Below, piece after piece: positions 22,232-24,048 of a stretch of DNA of 24,048 nt (positions within the stretch are counted from its first letter, which is position 1; every line of letters begins with the position of its first letter). The notes under the pieces were generated by a model that did not search any database, was not told the DNA's origin, and was given only the letters and a program-made list of their open reading frames with translations. The stretch spans positions 1-24,048 of the IMG/VR virus record IMGVR_UViG_3300020213_000115. One strand, written 5' to 3'. This stretch comes from a virus. Made by a program: the position numbers and the translations under genes.

Positions 22232-22402
22232 CTAGGGCCGCGTGATCCGCTCGATTTCCTGCGCTTCGACGACGCGCTGCGCGAGCTCGGTGATCGAGTC
22301 GGCCGGGCCGACGAAGATCGAGGCGAGCAACCCGCCGGCAAGCGGGGTTTCGCTTGGGCAGATAGCGTACCAATGGCCGTCGATCTCAAGGATGTAGTAC
22401 AT
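22232..22402 (-). CDS. 56-residue small protein
   Basis: The ATG at 22402 begins a frame ending in TAG (22234-22232). The product begins MYYILEIDGHWYAICPSETP, has a compact hydrophobic middle (LAGGLLASIFVGPADSITEL) and ends in a helical stretch (AQRVVEAQEIERITRP). It reads like a real small domain, whereas the overlapping longer frame is low complexity. The upstream ribosome site is weak (CTCATGGG). No family is recognised. The gap to the next gene is four bases, so it belongs to the operon. Confidence 0.6.
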   Translation of the reverse strand: MYYILEIDGHWYAICPSETPLAGGLLASIFVGPADSITELAQRVVEAQEIERITRP

Positions 22403-22414
22403 CCCATGAGTTTA

Positions 22415-22669
22415 CTACGCTCGGCCGACTGCCACGAGGCCGGGGGCGGTCAGGATCGAGGTGAAGCCAAGATCGGCCACTTCAATTATCGCCTCGCGCG
22501 GGATGTGAACATGGATTTCCCGGTTGTTCGGGGGTGGCGTCTCACCCTTCAGGACTACCCGGTCGGCCAGGAGCGCGATGAACTTCCCCTGGTGCGCGGC
22601 GCCGTAGGATGTCCGGATCTGCATGGTCATACCTTTCCGGTCGGCAAACACCTCGTCAAGATTCAGCAT
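22415..22669 (-). CDS. Small unknown protein
   Basis: This encodes 84 residues from ATG at 22669 with GGGAG nine bases upstream, overlapping the previous gene by 14 bases. It begins MLNLDEVFADRKGM, has mixed strands (MQIRTSYGAAHQGKFIALLA; NREIHVHIPREAIIEVADLG) and ends VAVGRA. The pattern could be a small beta-rich domain (SH3- or OB-like), but I do not recognise a family. It sits between a likely nucleic-acid gene and the terminase group. Confidence 0.6.
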   Translation of the reverse strand: MLNLDEVFADRKGMTMQIRTSYGAAHQGKFIALLADRVVLKGETPPPNNREIHVHIPREAIIEVADLGFTSILTAPGLVAVGRA

Positions 22670-22904
22670 CGGCCACGCTCCCGAAGTCTTCGATGGTGAT
22701 GTCGGCGCCGTCGACCGTTTCGGCGATTACGGTGTTGCGCTGCCAGAGTTCCACGCGGAATCGAGTCTCGAAGGTGTGATCGGTTGTGCCCTCCAAATCG
22801 GCTGCGATCAACAACGCTTCGACGGCATCCGCGATAGCCTTTCCGGCATCTCTCGGGACCATCCCCGGTGGCAGCGTGATTTCGTGCGCGATCTTGTTCA
22901 ACAT
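22656..22904 (-). CDS. Small unknown protein after the rusA gap
   Basis: This encodes 82 residues from ATG at 22904, which has GGAGGAG four bases upstream. The frame is also open to an ATG at 23012, giving 118 residues with 29 bases of overlap with rusA. That extension passes through an AT-rich stretch unlike its neighbours, so I prefer the shorter product. The sequence begins MLNKIAHEITLPPGMVPRDA, then AGKAIADAVEALLIAADLEG, then a beta part (FRVELWQRNTVIAETVDGAD) and an acidic end. No family is recognised. Confidence 0.55.
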   Translation of the reverse strand: MLNKIAHEITLPPGMVPRDAGKAIADAVEALLIAADLEGTTDHTFETRFRVELWQRNTVIAETVDGADITIEDFGSVADAES

Positions 22905-22918
22905 GGCTCCTCCACGTG

Positions 22919-22988
22919 GTTGAAATAAAAACTTGGTTCCGACACTTTCCGCAGTTATCGCATATATACCTTGTTCGGCTATTTCAAC
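22919..22988. promoter_or_regulatory. Inverted repeat flanking an AT-rich gap after rusA
   Basis: GTTGAAATA (22919-22927) and TATTTCAAC (22980-22988) are perfect 9-bp inverted copies separated by 52 bases. The interval holds AT-rich sequence (GGTATATATGCGATAAC on the minus strand), unusual in this GC-rich window. The TTGAAA of the minus-strand arm could serve as a -35, with an imperfect -10 (TATGCG) 17 bases on. The repeat could be paired operator half-sites, a stem-loop, or part of an internal promoter for the terminase operon. All of these are inference. Confidence 0.4.
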
Positions 22989-23388
22989 GGTCGCCCTCCA
23001 CGGTTCGGACATTCACTTCGACCCCTGGTTCGGGGCCGTACTGTTTGACGGCAAAGATGCTGACGATGCGCGAGTCCTCCACATAGCAGATACCGGCCAG
23101 CGCATCACCGATATTCCGGCACAGCTTGTCAAGGTCCGGGCGTCGATCCGGGAGCGTCTCGCGCTTCGGCCGGCCCTTGGGTCTTGGGAGGATGAATACC
23201 ATGCCCAGGTTAATTGGCCCGTCAAAAGGCGGCTGCCCCATCATCGCTTCCTTAGCCGCCCATGAGACGAGTACAGCCCACGGCTTGGTGCGTTCGTTGT
23301 CATTGATGACACGGGCGAAGCGACCAACGCGGACGGCGCGGAGTGAACCTTTGGGGGCTGGGATGCCGTGGACTCGGAAGGCGATCAC
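22984..23388 (-). CDS. rusA: RusA-like Holliday junction resolvase
   Basis: This encodes 134 residues from a GTG at 23388 in a GTGA overlap with the upstream gene. It opens with FRVHGIPAPKGSLRA, typical of RusA (the G-x-P-x-P-K-x-R/S start). The core motif RPDLDKLCRNIGDALAG (84-99) carries Asp85, Asp87 and Asp95. VEDSRI (Asp105) matches the late acidic residue. In E. coli RusA three such Asp residues bind metal. The enzyme cuts four-way junctions as a dimer. In phages it resolves branched replication or recombination intermediates before packaging, and it is often found just upstream of the terminase genes, as here. The length is standard (about 120-135 residues). Confidence 0.9.
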   Translation of the reverse strand: MIAFRVHGIPAPKGSLRAVRVGRFARVINDNERTKPWAVLVSWAAKEAMMGQPPFDGPINLGMVFILPRPKGRPKRETLPDRRPDLDKLCRNIGDALAGICYVEDSRIVSIFAVKQYGPEPGVEVNVRTVEGDR

Positions 23389-23651
23389 ATGACCCCTTTT
23401 CGTATCATCTTTCGCATATGTGGAAGTTCATCCTCGAACGTTTTTCCCTCAATCCATCGCGAGAATTCCGCCTTGATCCGGCTTTGGTCAAGGTCGAGGC
23501 ATTGCAGGTTGCAGTAGCGCAGGTAACGCTTGTCTCGTAGATAGACGCACCGGAGTTTCTTGTCACAGGCGAGGCATCGGAGCTTTTCGCCGTGTGGATC
23601 GGCTGGGAGCCGGTCGGCGCGTTCGAGCTTGGTGAACCAGGGGCGGGTCAT
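23385..23651 (-). CDS. Small zinc-ribbon-type protein upstream of rusA
   Basis: This encodes 88 residues from ATG at 23651, overlapping the upstream stop (ATGA); the open frame to 23684 is not needed. Cys26 and Cys29 (CLAC) and Cys47 and Cys51 (CNLQC), 17 residues apart, make a four-Cys zinc-binding set, with an extra Cys35. The core is basic (KKLRCVYLRDKRYLRY). The tail is helical and charged (SRIKAEFSRWIEGKTFED). Such ribbons often bind nucleic acid or partner proteins. No specific family is recognised. The gene is coupled to rusA (GTGA), so a role in replication or recombination is plausible. Confidence 0.65.
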   Translation of the reverse strand: MTRPWFTKLERADRLPADPHGEKLRCLACDKKLRCVYLRDKRYLRYCNLQCLDLDQSRIKAEFSRWIEGKTFEDELPHMRKMIRKGVM

Positions 23652-23920
23652 GTGAGGTTGGCTCGCCACTTCGCCACCCGGCATCGGGTGGAGCAGAAGC
23701 GTCGACGAGAACCGCCACGCTTTCGAGGTTGGACCAAACCGCCGCAGTGGTCACAAGCTACGATGCCCGGAATAGCGTAACCCTGTTCGCATGCCGCGTC
23801 CGCGCCGGGTGGTCCTACTAAGTGGGCGGGAACGGGTGCGACTGTGCCATACAGGCCCGCGCTTGCAATTCGACTGTGCCTGTCACAGTCCGGGTCTGAC
23901 GCGGTAACGTGTGGCCCCAT
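23648..23920 (-). CDS. Small FCS-type zinc-finger protein
   Basis: This encodes 90 residues from ATG at 23920 with GTGGGGCC upstream. An alternative TTG at 23950 adds ten residues. A disordered N-terminus is followed by CDHCGG, a basic loop (QPRKRGGSRRR), then FCSTRCRVAKWR. The CxxC and FCS-x-x-CR-x-x-KWR pattern with 16 residues between pairs is a known small zinc-finger form in bacteria and phages. It is probably a nucleic-acid or protein binding factor. The gene is coupled to the next by ATGA. It is the first protein gene after the tRNA at the right edge. Confidence 0.65.
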   Translation of the reverse strand: MGPHVTASDPDCDRHSRIASAGLYGTVAPVPAHLVGPPGADAACEQGYAIPGIVACDHCGGLVQPRKRGGSRRRFCSTRCRVAKWRANLT

Positions 23921-24001
23921 ATGGCCCCACTTGGCCTGATTGAATGGCAATGATTCGTATGATGTCTCTGGCGCAAATCTAATTGCATCAATGATTTGAA
24001 G

Positions 24002-24048
24002 TGGAGGCGCCAGGCAGATTCGAACTGCCGGATAACGGTTTTGCAGAC
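24002..24048 (-). tRNA. tRNA-Cys (GCA), 3' part; cut by the window edge
   Basis: The minus strand shows the end of a tRNA. The anticodon loop CTGCAAA (24046-24040) has anticodon GCA (24044-24042), and the 3' anticodon stem begins ACCG. The T-arm is GGCAG-TTCGAAT-CTGCC (24029-24013). Then follow the acceptor strand TGGCGCC (24012-24006), discriminator T (24005) and encoded CCA (24004-24002). U73 with a GCA anticodon is the identity set of cysteine tRNA. The 5' half, including the D-arm, is beyond the window. It may be a phage-carried tRNA or a host tRNA beside a prophage. No clear feature fills 23951-24001. Confidence 0.88.

Noticed and set aside
21769-22407. Long version of the pre-terminase gene with Arg/Ser-rich N-terminus
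   Set aside because: The first 60 residues are low complexity and overlap a better 56-residue frame, so I used the shorter product.
22178-22699. 173-residue plus-strand frame
   Set aside because: It covers three tightly spaced minus-strand genes and is of low quality in composition. It is likely a shadow, although no search was possible.
23951-24001. Sigma-70 promoter between the tRNA and the first zinc-finger gene
   Set aside because: TTGATG-like and CATACGA-like boxes exist but not at proper spacing.
1-24048. CRISPR array, insertion sequence, toxin-antitoxin or defence system
   Set aside because: No spaced direct repeats, transposase or integrase motifs, or known defence domains were seen. 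The gene content is that of a phage late region.

Overview
This window is most of the late (virion and lysis) region of a tailed, siphovirus-like bacteriophage, either a free phage or a prophage. The base composition looks GC-rich, near 60% by eye. Almost everything is on the minus strand, so transcription runs right to left. Genes are packed tightly, with stop/start overlaps such as ATGA, GTGA, TAATG and TAGTG, and many GTG or TTG starts. No contractile sheath gene is visible, and there is a tape measure and a tail tube gene, so a long non-contractile tail is the best fit. The host cannot be named from this sequence. Two Sec-type signal peptides with A-x-A cleavage sites only show that it is a bacterium.

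Layout in transcription order (right to left). The right edge cuts through a tRNA-Cys gene (24048-24002). Next come small nucleic-acid genes: two Cys-rich zinc-binding-type proteins, a RusA-like Holliday junction resolvase, and two to four small unknown genes including a 56-residue one. Then comes the packaging and head module: small terminase, large terminase, portal, MuF-like minor head protein, a Cys-motif protein, scaffold, major capsid protein, a secreted protein, an unknown head-region protein and head-tail connector genes. The tail module follows: tail terminator candidate, tail tube, two overlapping tail assembly chaperone frames, tape measure, three large tail-tip proteins, a second secreted protein and several small tail or appendage proteins. 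The left part is a lysis module: a TM plus coiled-coil protein, a small holin-like protein, an M15-type endolysin, a 42-residue protein and a two-TM protein. At the far left a plus-strand gene fragment converges on this operon.

The module order (terminase, portal, minor head, scaffold, capsid, connectors, tube, chaperones, tape measure, tip, lysis) is that of many siphoviruses. Several assignments therefore rest on position as well as sequence, and these are marked.

The points most worth a second look are: two exported proteins inside the virion gene block; a 190-base leader before the scaffold/capsid genes with alternative hairpins and a G-quadruplex-like tract; an inverted repeat flanking an AT-rich gap after rusA; overlapping chaperone frames in an unusual relative frame; a large terminase whose P-loop glycine is replaced by tyrosine; and three very small genes locked into the operon by overlapping stop/start codons. 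I found no CRISPR array, insertion sequence, integrase, anti-phage defence system or clearly new multi-gene system in this window.
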